Shown in pieces: positions 5,728-13,459 of a stretch of DNA of 13,459 nucleotides. A program made the translations under genes and the position numbers. The DNA lies in contig CAYXKM010000019.1 in the NCBI GenBank assembly GCA_964465665.1, forward strand, positions 1 to 13,459, written 5' to 3'. A model generated the notes under the pieces. That model did no database searches. It saw only the letters and a program-made list of their open reading frames with translations, and was not told the origin of the DNA. The stretch is from JAKEGN01 sp964465665 (GTDB lineage Bacteria > Pseudomonadota > Gammaproteobacteria > Steroidobacterales > Woeseiaceae). Each line of letters opens with the position of its first letter. Within the stretch, counting starts at the first letter, position 1.

Positions 5728-6322
5728 GACGAAACTGCATCTGGCCTCCGCGTCAGCGAGGCGCCGCGAGATCCTCGATGCGCTTGGCGTGGCATTCACC
5801 TGGTCGGCCACCGATATCGACGAAACGCCGCTCGCCGGCGAAGATGCCGAGTCGATGGTATTGCGTCTTGCCGCGGTCAAGGCGCGAGCGGCGGCAGGAC
5901 TGCCTGCGACAGCGATTCTGGGCGCGGATACTGCGGTCGTACTCGGTACGCAGATCCTTGGCAAGCCCGGGTCCGTCCACGAGGCCATGAACATGCTGGC
6001 ATTGCTGTCCGGGCGCACGCACCGCGTCCTCACGGGCGTCGCCTTGCTGTCAGGTGCTGCAACAAACACCGCGGTCTCCCGCACGGAAGTGCGGTTTCGC
6101 GAGATTGCGGTCGATGAAGCGTCCGCGTACTGCCGCTCCGGCGAATATCAGGGCAAGGCCGGGGCATACGCAATCCAGGGACTCGCAGGCCTGTTTGTCG
6201 AATCACTCTCCGGCAGCTATTCCGGGGTCGTTGGCCTGCCGGTATTCGAAACTGCCGGTTTGCTGCGCGCAGCCGGCATGGACGTGCTGCGCATGACACG
6301 GTTTTCGGGGCACGCATCGTGA
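5720..6322 (+). CDS. maf: Maf-family nucleoside triphosphate pyrophosphatase (probably dTTP/UTP type)
   Basis: Hydrolyses nucleoside triphosphates to monophosphates and pyrophosphate, cleaning up non-canonical or excess nucleotides; overproduction of family members affects cell division. The 200 residues show LASASARRREIL (8-19), the catalytic GADTAV with Asp70, LGKPGSVHEAMNMLALLSGRTHRV (80-103), and KAGAYAIQGLAGLFV (146-160). The last motif and the next gene, rng, match the YhdE subgroup (dTTP/UTP) rather than YceF. Start is the GTG at 5720, which reads MSETKLHLASAS and overlaps rlmH by eight bases; no good Shine-Dalgarno sequence is present, so translation is probably coupled to rlmH. The stop overlaps the rng start as GTGA. 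Subgroup assignment is inferred from motifs and context. Confidence 0.94.
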   Translation: MSETKLHLASASARRREILDALGVAFTWSATDIDETPLAGEDAESMVLRLAAVKARAAAGLPATAILGADTAVVLGTQILGKPGSVHEAMNMLALLSGRTHRVLTGVALLSGAATNTAVSRTEVRFREIAVDEASAYCRSGEYQGKAGAYAIQGLAGLFVESLSGSYSGVVGLPVFETAGLLRAAGMDVLRMTRFSGHAS

Positions 6323-7800
6323 CGGATGAATCACCGCGCGAAGAGATACTGATCAACGTCACACCGCGCGAAATCCGTGCGGCGCTGCTGGAAAACGGCG
6401 TGCTGCAGGAAGTGCACATCGAGCGCGAAGCACGCCGCGGGCTGATCAGCAACATATACAAGGGCAGCGTTACTCGGGTACTCCCGGGAATGCAGGCAGC
6501 CTTTGTCGACATCGGGCTCGAACGCACCGCGTTCCTGCACGCGTCCGATATCGCCCGGAGCGCGGAACCCGAAAGTCCCGGGGATCCCGAGCCACTGCCG
6601 GACATTCGCGAGCTGGTCCACGAGGGCGACGAGATCCTGGTGCAGGTAGTCAAGGATCCGCTCGGCACCAAAGGCGCCCGCCTGACGACTTTCATAACCC
6701 TGCCGTCACGATTTCTGGTGTACTTGCCTGCCGGCAATGGCATCGGCATTTCCTCGCGTATCGACGACGAAAACGAGCGCAACCGGTTGCGTGGATTGCT
6801 GGAGGGCCTGCAGAAACCAGTGTCGGGCGGGTTGATCGTCCGTACGGCCGCGGACGGTGTCCGCGAAGCGAGCCTGGCTGCGGATCTCGACTTTCTGCTC
6901 AAGCTCTGGTTGGTCATTCAGCTTGAGTGCAGCAAGGCGACGACAAAATCGCTGGTACACGAAGACTTGTCGCTGCCCATCCGCATGTTGCGCGATATGG
7001 TGAGCGGCGACGTCGAGCGAATCCTGGTCGATTCCAAGGAATTTTTCGACAAGATGCAGTCCTTTGCCAGGCGTTTTCTGCCGGAAATCGAGCCCATGCT
7101 CGAGCTTTACACGCGCCGCAGGCCGATTTTCGACCTGCACGGCACCGAAGACGAGATCCGCAAGGCTCTCGAGAGAAATATCACATTAAAATCAGGTGGT
7201 TATGTAATATTTGATCAGACTGAGGCGATGACCGCGATCGACGTCAATACCGGCGGTTACGTCGGTCACCGGAACCTCGAGGACACGATCTACCGCACCA
7301 ATCTGGAGGCCGCAATAACGATTGCGCGGCAACTGAGGCTCAGGAACCTTGGCGGCATCATCATCATTGATTTCATCGACATGCAGGAGCCCGAGCACCG
7401 CGAACGGGTGATGCAGGTGTTTCAGCAATCCATGGCGCGCGACCACGCGAAGCACCAGATCATGCCCGTATCATCGCTCGGCCTCGTCGAAATGACGCGG
7501 AAACGCACCCGAGAAAGCCTGCAGCATGTGCTGTGTGAGGACTGCAGCTATTGTGCCGGCAAGGGTTTTGTCATGAAACCGGAAACGGTCTGCTTCGAGA
7601 TCTTCCGCGAGGTCATACGGCAGCAGCGACAATTCGATTTCGAGGAAATCCTCGTTCTCGCGCATCCGAGCGTGATCGAGTTTCTGCTCGACGAGGATGC
7701 CAGCGCGCTGGCGGAAATGGAGGGCCATACGGGAAAGCGCATCCGGTTGCAGTCAGAATCTCTGTATTTACAGGATCAATTTGACGTCGTGCTGGTCTGA
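6319..7800 (+). CDS. rng: Ribonuclease G
   Basis: Single-strand endoribonuclease of the RNase E/G family; in E. coli it matures the 5' end of 16S rRNA and cuts some mRNAs. The 493 residues match the short form (E. coli 489) without the RNase E scaffold tail. In order: N-terminal RNase-H-like part, S1 RNA-binding domain at about 38-127 (NIYKGSVTRVLPGMQAAFVD at 45-64), 5'-sensor region, and DNase-I-like catalytic part with KSGGYVIFDQTEAM (291-304). Catalytic Asp308 and Asp351 are 43 residues apart, as in RNase E (303 and 346). The Zn-link cysteines lie in LCEDCSYC (405-412). The start is GTG at 6319 overlapping the maf stop by four bases. Codon choice shifts sharply to A/T-ending codons at 7174-7221 and 7750-7782. 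Confidence 0.97.
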   Translation: MTDESPREEILINVTPREIRAALLENGVLQEVHIEREARRGLISNIYKGSVTRVLPGMQAAFVDIGLERTAFLHASDIARSAEPESPGDPEPLPDIRELVHEGDEILVQVVKDPLGTKGARLTTFITLPSRFLVYLPAGNGIGISSRIDDENERNRLRGLLEGLQKPVSGGLIVRTAADGVREASLAADLDFLLKLWLVIQLECSKATTKSLVHEDLSLPIRMLRDMVSGDVERILVDSKEFFDKMQSFARRFLPEIEPMLELYTRRRPIFDLHGTEDEIRKALERNITLKSGGYVIFDQTEAMTAIDVNTGGYVGHRNLEDTIYRTNLEAAITIARQLRLRNLGGIIIIDFIDMQEPEHRERVMQVFQQSMARDHAKHQIMPVSSLGLVEMTRKRTRESLQHVLCEDCSYCAGKGFVMKPETVCFEIFREVIRQQRQFDFEEILVLAHPSVIEFLLDEDASALAEMEGHTGKRIRLQSESLYLQDQFDVVLV

Positions 7801-7811
7801 CGTATGGCCTT

Positions 7812-10800
7812 ATGATGAAAAGACTTCTGAAAAAACTGGCCAAAGTCGCCGCCTACCTCGCGGCGACGGTCGTGATTGTGCTGGCGATTGCGGTCGGTCT
7901 TTTTCGCCTGATGCTGCCGCGGCTTCCGGAATACCAGGAACAGATCAAGGGATGGGCAAGCGCAGCGATCGGCTTGCAGGTGGAATTCCTCGACATGAAC
8001 GCACGCTGGCGTCTGCGCGGGCCGGAGCTGAGTTTTCGCCGCGCCGTTCTGAGTCGGGTAGCGGACCAGACCGCAATGTTGCGTGTCGAGGAGGTCAGCG
8101 TCGGTGTGAGCCTGCTACGACTCCTGCGCGACCGTGAGCTGGTTGCCGACAGGTTGCTCCTGCATGGCACCGAGGTTTCGGTCGAACTGACGGACGAAGG
8201 GGAATGGAGCGTGCAGGGACTGCCGCTCGAAGAGCTGAAAAGGAACCCGGTCGCATCAACGGAAGCGGCGGGCGATATTTTGCTGCTGGGTAGCGATATA
8301 GTCGTTCACTACCAGCATCCGGGTGTCAATCGGTCGCTGACATTTACAGTGGAGGATCTCGAGGTTCGGCGTGAAGAGGGCTTGGTCGCACTCGATGCCA
8401 CGATCGATCCACCCCGAGCTTTCGGCGAGCGACTGAAGGCTTCGGTGAGTCAGTGGGATCAGCCTGAGTCCAGTCGATCATGGCAGTTCTTTGTCGAAGG
8501 TGCCTCGCTGAACCTCGCGGCCTGGTCGATACTTCAGCCCGACGGATTGCCAGAGATCAATTCGGGAACCGCGAGCGTCAGCCTGTGGTTTCAGCGATCC
8601 AATGCGGGCTTCGAGAGTGCCACTGCGAATGTGGTGCTGAGCAACGTGGTTACGGACGATACGGCCGCAGGATTTGACGTCAGCGGTCGCCTGGAATACA
8701 CGCGTGCCAACGAAGGCTGGCTGCTCGCGGGTAGCGAGTTCAGCCTCGATACGGCGCACGGAGATGCGTGGCCAAAATCAAACTGGCAGGTTCAGGCCGG
8801 ACTGGCCGCAGCGGGTGCAACCCGATCGGTAAGTGTCGGTGCGACGTACCTGCGCCTGCAGGACCTCGCAGTTTTTACGCCGTGGTTGTCGGACGATTTG
8901 CGGCAACAGATGACGAGCCTCGAGGCCGATGGAGTCCTGCGGGACTTTTCTTTCACGCAGTCCGGACTGGACGTCGGGACCGCGGCATTCGAGGTGTCGA
9001 CGCGATTCGAATCCGCCGGCATGTTGCCGGTCGACAAATGGCCGGGGTTGCGTGGTTTCAGCGGCAGCCTGCGCGCCGATACTGCCGGTGGCCGACTCGA
9101 GATCGATTCGGAAGGGCTGTTAATCAGCTTGCCGGTCGAACTGCCGGACCCCGTTTACCTGGATGATGCGAGAGGCACGATCATCTGGCGCCGCAACGCT
9201 GACGGTACGATAGTGCTGTCCGACAGCATCTACGTGCAAAACGCCGATCTCAGCAGCCAGACCAGTTTGCAGATCAACGCCCCTGCCGATGGCAGTCCAG
9301 CTACGATCGATCTGCAAAGCGACTGGACCGTCGATGACATCGGCAGCGTCAGCCGCTACCTCCCAATGCAGGCTGTCAAGCCACCACTGTACCGCTGGCT
9401 GACCGGCGCACTGGTCTCCGGGCGAATACCGCGTGCAACCACGCGCATCGTCGGCCCGCTCGATCTGTTTCCGTTCAGCGGCAACGAGGGCATCTTCCGT
9501 ATCGATGCCACGGTGTCGGAAGCAGTTCTCCGTTATTCCGATCTGTGGCCCGCCGCAACCAACATGAACCTGGACATCGTCGTCGACAGGACGCGGCTGT
9601 ATTCGCACCGGAATTTCGCAGTCAACGCCGGCAATACTGTGGAGGATGCGACGATCGAGATCGCCGACCTTCGCGCGCCAGTACTCGAAATCACTGCCGA
9701 TGCGACCGGTACCATGGAATCCATCAGGGATCTTTCACGGGAAAGTCCCATTGCTGCAGTTTTCGGCGGGCAACTCGATCGCATCGAAGTCGATGGCGAT
9801 GCGTCTTTCAGTCTCCACCTTGTTTACCCAATAGCCGACAGGGAGCGCTACGAATTCGAGACGCGTATCCGGCCGAGCAATGGTTCGATTCGAATACAGG
9901 GGTTTCCGGCGCCGGTCACCGATCTCAACGGCCTGGTCGTCGTGTCGCGAAATGATATCCGTTCGGAAATGCTGGTCGGCCGATTCCTCGGAGACGTTGT
10001 CGACATCGGGTTGCAGAAGGCGGGCGAAGGTCTGCCGGAGTATTCGGCTATCGCCACGGTAACCGGACGGGCCACTGCCGAGGCGATCGATGAGGAGCTC
10101 GGTGTGCCACTGGGTGCATATATGGCGGGATCGGCGCCGTTCAAAGCGAAACATATGATTCCGGCCAGGCAGGCAGGGCAGAGCGTGCCATTCCGAGTCG
10201 TTGTCGAGTCGGATCTGCAGGGACTTGCTCTGGACTTGCCACCGCCGTTTTTCAAGGCCGCAACAGACTCTGTGCCACTGGCGTTTACGGTAGACCTGGC
10301 CGGTAGCAATCACATCGAATCCAGCGGCAGCTATCGTAATCAGGTCGTCTGGTCGTTGGTCTTCGAGAGGACGGACGACGTATGGGATTTCGATCGTGGC
10401 GTACTGTCTATCGGCAGCTCGGCTCCCGGCCCGGCCGAGACCCGCGGATTACACATACACGGGCGGATGGACGAATTGCGCCTGGACGACTGGCTGGCAT
10501 TGACGAGACGTAGCGAGGGAAATGCCGGATTCGGCGAGCGAATTCGATCGATCGACCTTACGATCGGCAGACTGGACGCGATCGGCCAGCATCTTGCCAA
10601 CCAACGTGTAGTCGTCAATCGCTCGGCACAGGACTGGGTCGTGGAGCTCGACGGAATCCATGCTGTTGGCACAATGAGCATACCCTACGATTTTTCCGGC
10701 GACAGGCCATTGAATCTCGACATGCGTTTGTTGACCTTGCCGGGCAAGGAAGAAGCAACGGCGGACGGAATTGCCGCGAGCGATCCGCGACGGTTGCCCG

Positions 10801-11654
10801 CGATTGCATTGACTGTAGACGAATTTTCCTTCGGCGAGCGGCACTTCGGCAACTTCAGCGCGCTGTTCGAGAAGACTGCTCGCGGCATAGAGGCACGCAA
10901 CCTGCTTGCGCGGGATGACAGTTTCACCATCGAAGGCAACGCTGGCTGGATCATTGACGTTCAGGATGTTTCGGGTCAGCGCAGTTACATCAACGCACGG
11001 CTCGTCAGCACTGACGTTCGCCAGACCATGCAGAGACTCAACTACGAGCCCGGCATCATCGGACAGGATATGGAGATCGCTCTCGACCTCAAGTGGTCCG
11101 GCGGACCGCACCGGGATTACCTCGAAAAACTGAATGGTGATGTCACCGTCCGTTTCGGACCAGGACAGCTGAACGACGTCGAGCCCGGACCTGGTCGTGT
11201 TTTCGGCCTGATGAGTATCGTTGCCTTGCCGAGACGGCTATCGCTCGATTTCAGTGACGTACTCGAGAAAGGTTTCGGTTTCGACGAGATAACCGGCCGG
11301 TTCCTCATAGAGCAAGGCAATGCCTATACCTGCGATCTGTCGCTCAAGGGTCCGGCGGCTGATGTCGGAGTCGTCGGGCGCGCGGGGCTGGCGAGCCGCG
11401 ACTACAGTCAGACGGCTGTGGTCAGCGCCAACGTCGGCAATACACTGCCGGTAGTCGGTGCGGTGGTCGCCGGCCCGCAGATCGCTGCAGCGTTGCTGAT
11501 CTTTTCGCAGATATTCAAGAAACCATTGCAGGAAATGGGGCAGATTTACTATGCCATCGATGGTTCGTGGGATGACCCGTTGGTCGACAATGCAAACGCC
11601 CTGCGCTTTGCCGAAAGTAGCGCCCTTGCGCGCTGCATCGAGTCTAGGGAATAG
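7812..11654 (+). CDS. yhdP: AsmA-like envelope lipid-transport protein YhdP
   Basis: Very large inner-membrane-anchored periplasmic protein; in E. coli YhdP, TamB and YdbH act redundantly to move phospholipids to the outer membrane as bridge-like beta-rich channels. The 1280 residues match E. coli YhdP (1266). A cytoplasmic KRLLKKLAK start is followed by one transmembrane helix (about 12-34) and then repeated beta-rich periplasmic segments. Points in common with YhdP are YRWLTGALVSGRIPRAT with LFPFSGNEGIFRIDA in the middle (about 526-560) and the conserved C-terminus (GPGQLNDVEPGPGRVFGLMS, then IVALPRRLSLDFSDV, EKGFGFDEITG, and near the end FSQIFKKPL and YAIDGSWDDP). ATG 7812 is followed by a second ATG at 7815, so the start is uncertain by one residue; no strong Shine-Dalgarno is seen 11 bases after rng. 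Confidence 0.95.
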   Translation: MMKRLLKKLAKVAAYLAATVVIVLAIAVGLFRLMLPRLPEYQEQIKGWASAAIGLQVEFLDMNARWRLRGPELSFRRAVLSRVADQTAMLRVEEVSVGVSLLRLLRDRELVADRLLLHGTEVSVELTDEGEWSVQGLPLEELKRNPVASTEAAGDILLLGSDIVVHYQHPGVNRSLTFTVEDLEVRREEGLVALDATIDPPRAFGERLKASVSQWDQPESSRSWQFFVEGASLNLAAWSILQPDGLPEINSGTASVSLWFQRSNAGFESATANVVLSNVVTDDTAAGFDVSGRLEYTRANEGWLLAGSEFSLDTAHGDAWPKSNWQVQAGLAAAGATRSVSVGATYLRLQDLAVFTPWLSDDLRQQMTSLEADGVLRDFSFTQSGLDVGTAAFEVSTRFESAGMLPVDKWPGLRGFSGSLRADTAGGRLEIDSEGLLISLPVELPDPVYLDDARGTIIWRRNADGTIVLSDSIYVQNADLSSQTSLQINAPADGSPATIDLQSDWTVDDIGSVSRYLPMQAVKPPLYRWLTGALVSGRIPRATTRIVGPLDLFPFSGNEGIFRIDATVSEAVLRYSDLWPAATNMNLDIVVDRTRLYSHRNFAVNAGNTVEDATIEIADLRAPVLEITADATGTMESIRDLSRESPIAAVFGGQLDRIEVDGDASFSLHLVYPIADRERYEFETRIRPSNGSIRIQGFPAPVTDLNGLVVVSRNDIRSEMLVGRFLGDVVDIGLQKAGEGLPEYSAIATVTGRATAEAIDEELGVPLGAYMAGSAPFKAKHMIPARQAGQSVPFRVVVESDLQGLALDLPPPFFKAATDSVPLAFTVDLAGSNHIESSGSYRNQVVWSLVFERTDDVWDFDRGVLSIGSSAPGPAETRGLHIHGRMDELRLDDWLALTRRSEGNAGFGERIRSIDLTIGRLDAIGQHLANQRVVVNRSAQDWVVELDGIHAVGTMSIPYDFSGDRPLNLDMRLLTLPGKEEATADGIAASDPRRLPAIALTVDEFSFGERHFGNFSALFEKTARGIEARNLLARDDSFTIEGNAGWIIDVQDVSGQRSYINARLVSTDVRQTMQRLNYEPGIIGQDMEIALDLKWSGGPHRDYLEKLNGDVTVRFGPGQLNDVEPGPGRVFGLMSIVALPRRLSLDFSDVLEKGFGFDEITGRFLIEQGNAYTCDLSLKGPAADVGVVGRAGLASRDYSQTAVVSANVGNTLPVVGAVVAGPQIAAALLIFSQIFKKPLQEMGQIYYAIDGSWDDPLVDNANALRFAESSALARCIESRE

Positions 11655-11658
11655 CGGT

Positions 11659-12498
11659 GTGACGGGCGTGGAATCAGCTGAACGGACAGTCCGTGTTGCC
11701 GCAATCCAGATGTGCACCGGTAACGACAAACGGAGAAACCTTGCGACGGTCGACAACCTGTTGAAAATTGCTGCCGGCGGCGATTGCCGTCTTGCCGTGC
11801 TGCCTGAAAATTTCGCCTTTGCAGGTAGCGCCGACAAGGACAAGCTGGCGCACGCGGAAGAAGAAGGCTCAGGACCGATCCAGGAATATCTGCGGGATGC
11901 CGCGAGGCAGTACGGATTGTGGATTGTTGCCGGGAGTCTGCCGTTGCGATCCGGCCAGCCAGATCGCTGCTTCGGCGCATCGATGGTATTCGACGAGCAG
12001 GGTGTGCTGCGTGCCTGCTATAGAAAGATGCACCTCTTCGACGTCGATCTTGCGGGCGCGAACGAACGTTATCGCGAATCCGTGACCATGGCACACGGCG
12101 GACAGGTCGTGGCAATCGACAGCGTGATCGGGCGGCTGGGATTATCAATCTGTTACGATGTGCGGTTTCCGGAGCTTTACCGACAACTTGCGGATGACGG
12201 TGCAATGGCATTTTCGATTCCGGCTGCATTTACCAGCGTAACCGGGGCGGCACACTGGCATGTGCTGTTGCGGGCGAGGGCGATCGAGAATCTTGCCTAT
12301 GTCATCGCGCCCGGACAATTCGGCCAGCATCCGAACGGGCGCAGTACCTACGGTCATTCGCTCATTGTCGATCCATGGGGCCGGGTGATCGCAGAACAGG
12401 CATCCGGCGAGGCTGCCGTCGTTGCGGAAATCGACACGGCCATGCCTTCGAAACTTCGACAGGAATTTCCGGCTCTGCAACATCGCAGGCTGAAGTGA
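11659..12498 (+). CDS. Nitrilase-superfamily amidase, probably deaminated glutathione amidase (Nit1 type)
   Basis: Carbon-nitrogen hydrolase of 279 residues. The catalytic triad is complete: Glu50 in LAVLPENF, Lys123 in YRKMHLFDVD, Cys165 in LSICYDVRFPELYR. The KMHLFDVD and CYDVRFPELYR signatures are those of the Nit1/NitFhit branch, whose known members hydrolyse deaminated glutathione, a side product of transaminases, to 2-oxoglutarate and cysteinylglycine. That substrate is inferred; omega-amidase (Nit2) is the main alternative. A GTG at 11659 is taken as start because AGGGA lies eight bases upstream (11646-11650) and the protein then reads MTGVESAERTVRVAAIQM; a GTG at 11668 is possible. 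It lies four bases after yhdP and seven before tldD, an arrangement found in other gammaproteobacteria. Confidence 0.92.
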   Translation: MTGVESAERTVRVAAIQMCTGNDKRRNLATVDNLLKIAAGGDCRLAVLPENFAFAGSADKDKLAHAEEEGSGPIQEYLRDAARQYGLWIVAGSLPLRSGQPDRCFGASMVFDEQGVLRACYRKMHLFDVDLAGANERYRESVTMAHGGQVVAIDSVIGRLGLSICYDVRFPELYRQLADDGAMAFSIPAAFTSVTGAAHWHVLLRARAIENLAYVIAPGQFGQHPNGRSTYGHSLIVDPWGRVIAEQASGEAAVVAEIDTAMPSKLRQEFPALQHRRLK

Positions 12499-12505
12499 GT
12501 ATGGA

Positions 12506-13459
12506 ATGACAGCGCCAGAGAAACCGGTTGACCACGCCATCGATACGGTGATTTCGCGGATGCTCGAGCCTGCAGGCCTGCGGCAGGGGCATTTGAACGA
12601 AGCCCTGGCATCGATCAATCGGCACGATGTCGATGCAGCAGACCTTTACTTCCAGATCAGCCGGCAGGAAAGCTGGTCCATGGAGGACGGCCGTATCAAG
12701 GAAGGCAGTTTCAATCTTGATCAGGGTGTAGGCGTGCGCGCCGTCAGTGGCGAAAAAACCGGGTTCGCCTACTCCGACGAAATCCAGCTGCCCGCGTTGC
12801 TGGAAGCTGCGGGCGCGGCCCGCGCCATATCCCGCCAGGGACAGGCGCGCTCGGTGCAGATCGGTCCGGGACGGCGACCGACCGCACTGTATGCGGCAAC
12901 CGATCCGATCACCAGCTTGAGCGACGAGCAAAAGACTGCATTGATGCGCAGGATCGAAAACGCAACCCGCGCCCTCGACAAGCGGGTCGAGCAGGTTATC
13001 GTGAGTCTCAGCAGCAACCAGGACCTGATCCTGGTGGCTGCTGCGGACGGAACCCTGGCGGCTGACATCCGTCCGCTGGTGCGAATGAATGTCAGTGTCA
13101 TCGTCGAACAGAACGGTCGGCGCGAGCAGGGCTACAGTGGGGGCGGTGCACGCAGCGATCTCCGCTATTTCCTGGAGAGCGACAGGGCAATGGAGTACGC
13201 GCGGGAGGCCGTGCGACAGGCCCTGTTGCAGCTCGAGGCAGATGCCGCTCCGGCAGGGACCATGCCGGTGGTACTCGGTCCGGGCTGGCCCGGGATTCTC
13301 CTGCACGAAGCCGTAGGACACGGGCTAGAGGGCGATTTCAATCGCAAGGGGACATCGGCTTTCAGCGGTAAACTGGGTCAGCTCGTCGCCTCGCCGCTTT
13401 GTACCATCGTGGATGATGGCACCATGCCGAATCGCCGCGGCTCCCTCTCGGTTGATGAT
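12506..13459 (+). CDS. tldD: Metallopeptidase TldD, N-terminal part
   Basis: Zinc peptidase that works as a heterodimer with TldE (PmbA); known to trim peptides such as microcin B17 precursor and CcdA in E. coli. The frame runs open to the end of the window: 318 codons of an expected about 480. The start is ATG at 12506 (MTAPEKPVDHAIDTVISRML), with GTGAG some eight bases before it. Visible marks are ADLYFQISRQESWSMEDG (45-62), the segment RREQGYSGGGARSDL (205-219) and the metal-binding HEAVGH at 267-272 (HExxxH) followed by GLEGDFNRKGTSAFSG. The third zinc ligand lies beyond the window. It follows the nitrilase gene by seven bases. Confidence 0.96.
   Translation, partial: MTAPEKPVDHAIDTVISRMLEPAGLRQGHLNEALASINRHDVDAADLYFQISRQESWSMEDGRIKEGSFNLDQGVGVRAVSGEKTGFAYSDEIQLPALLEAAGAARAISRQGQARSVQIGPGRRPTALYAATDPITSLSDEQKTALMRRIENATRALDKRVEQVIVSLSSNQDLILVAAADGTLAADIRPLVRMNVSVIVEQNGRREQGYSGGGARSDLRYFLESDRAMEYAREAVRQALLQLEADAAPAGTMPVVLGPGWPGILLHEAVGHGLEGDFNRKGTSAFSGKLGQLVASPLCTIVDDGTMPNRRGSLSVDD

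Noticed and set aside
6030..6917. Minus-strand open frame of 295 codons opposite maf and rng
   Set aside because: Serine/arginine-rich shadow covering the junction of two certain genes.
1..13459. Mobile elements, CRISPR array, tRNA or rRNA genes, phage or defence genes
   Set aside because: No transposase, terminal repeats, regularly spaced repeats or RNA-gene signatures seen by reading; all coding space is taken by core genes.

Overview
The window is a GC-rich stretch of a gammaproteobacterial chromosome made almost entirely of conserved core genes. The order maf-rng-yhdP-tldD on one strand is typical of gammaproteobacteria, and the order holA-nadD-rsfS-rlmH running straight into it recalls Xanthomonadales-like and related lineages. 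Family rank cannot be fixed from this sequence. I see no mobile element, CRISPR array, tRNA, rRNA, phage gene or defence system, and no gene that looks newly acquired.

Left part (1-2240, + strand): the C-terminal two thirds of cysS (cysteinyl-tRNA synthetase), yidD (membrane insertion efficiency factor) overlapping its stop, then a polytopic membrane protein with a soluble helical C-terminal half that I cannot name. A perfect 10-bp hairpin with a GAAA loop ends this unit and also ends the convergent gene that follows.

Middle part (2241-3153): a MerC-domain membrane protein on the minus strand, divergent from a short Trm112-family protein on the plus strand. Their shared AT-rich upstream region holds a Zur/Fur-like palindrome. 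A 111-bp gap with a GC-rich palindrome and a possible -10 box leads into the next operon.

Right part (3154-13459, + strand): one long run of nine tightly packed genes: holA (DNA polymerase III delta), nadD (NaMN adenylyltransferase), rsfS (ribosome silencing factor), rlmH (23S rRNA methyltransferase), maf (nucleotide pyrophosphatase), rng (RNase G), yhdP (AsmA-like inter-membrane lipid transport), a nitrilase-family amidase (probably for deaminated glutathione) and the first 318 codons of tldD (metallopeptidase). They span clamp loading, NAD synthesis, ribosome control, nucleotide and metabolite clean-up, RNA processing and envelope lipid transport. Junctions are overlapping or short, and many starts are GTG or TTG, which points to translational coupling.

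Most unusual points: tiny reading frames bridging several junctions of the operon (best at holA/nadD and nadD/rsfS), the Zur-like palindrome by the MerC-domain gene, the absence of leuS-lptE in front of holA, and two AT-rich rare-codon patches inside rng. I found no convincing new multi-gene system.
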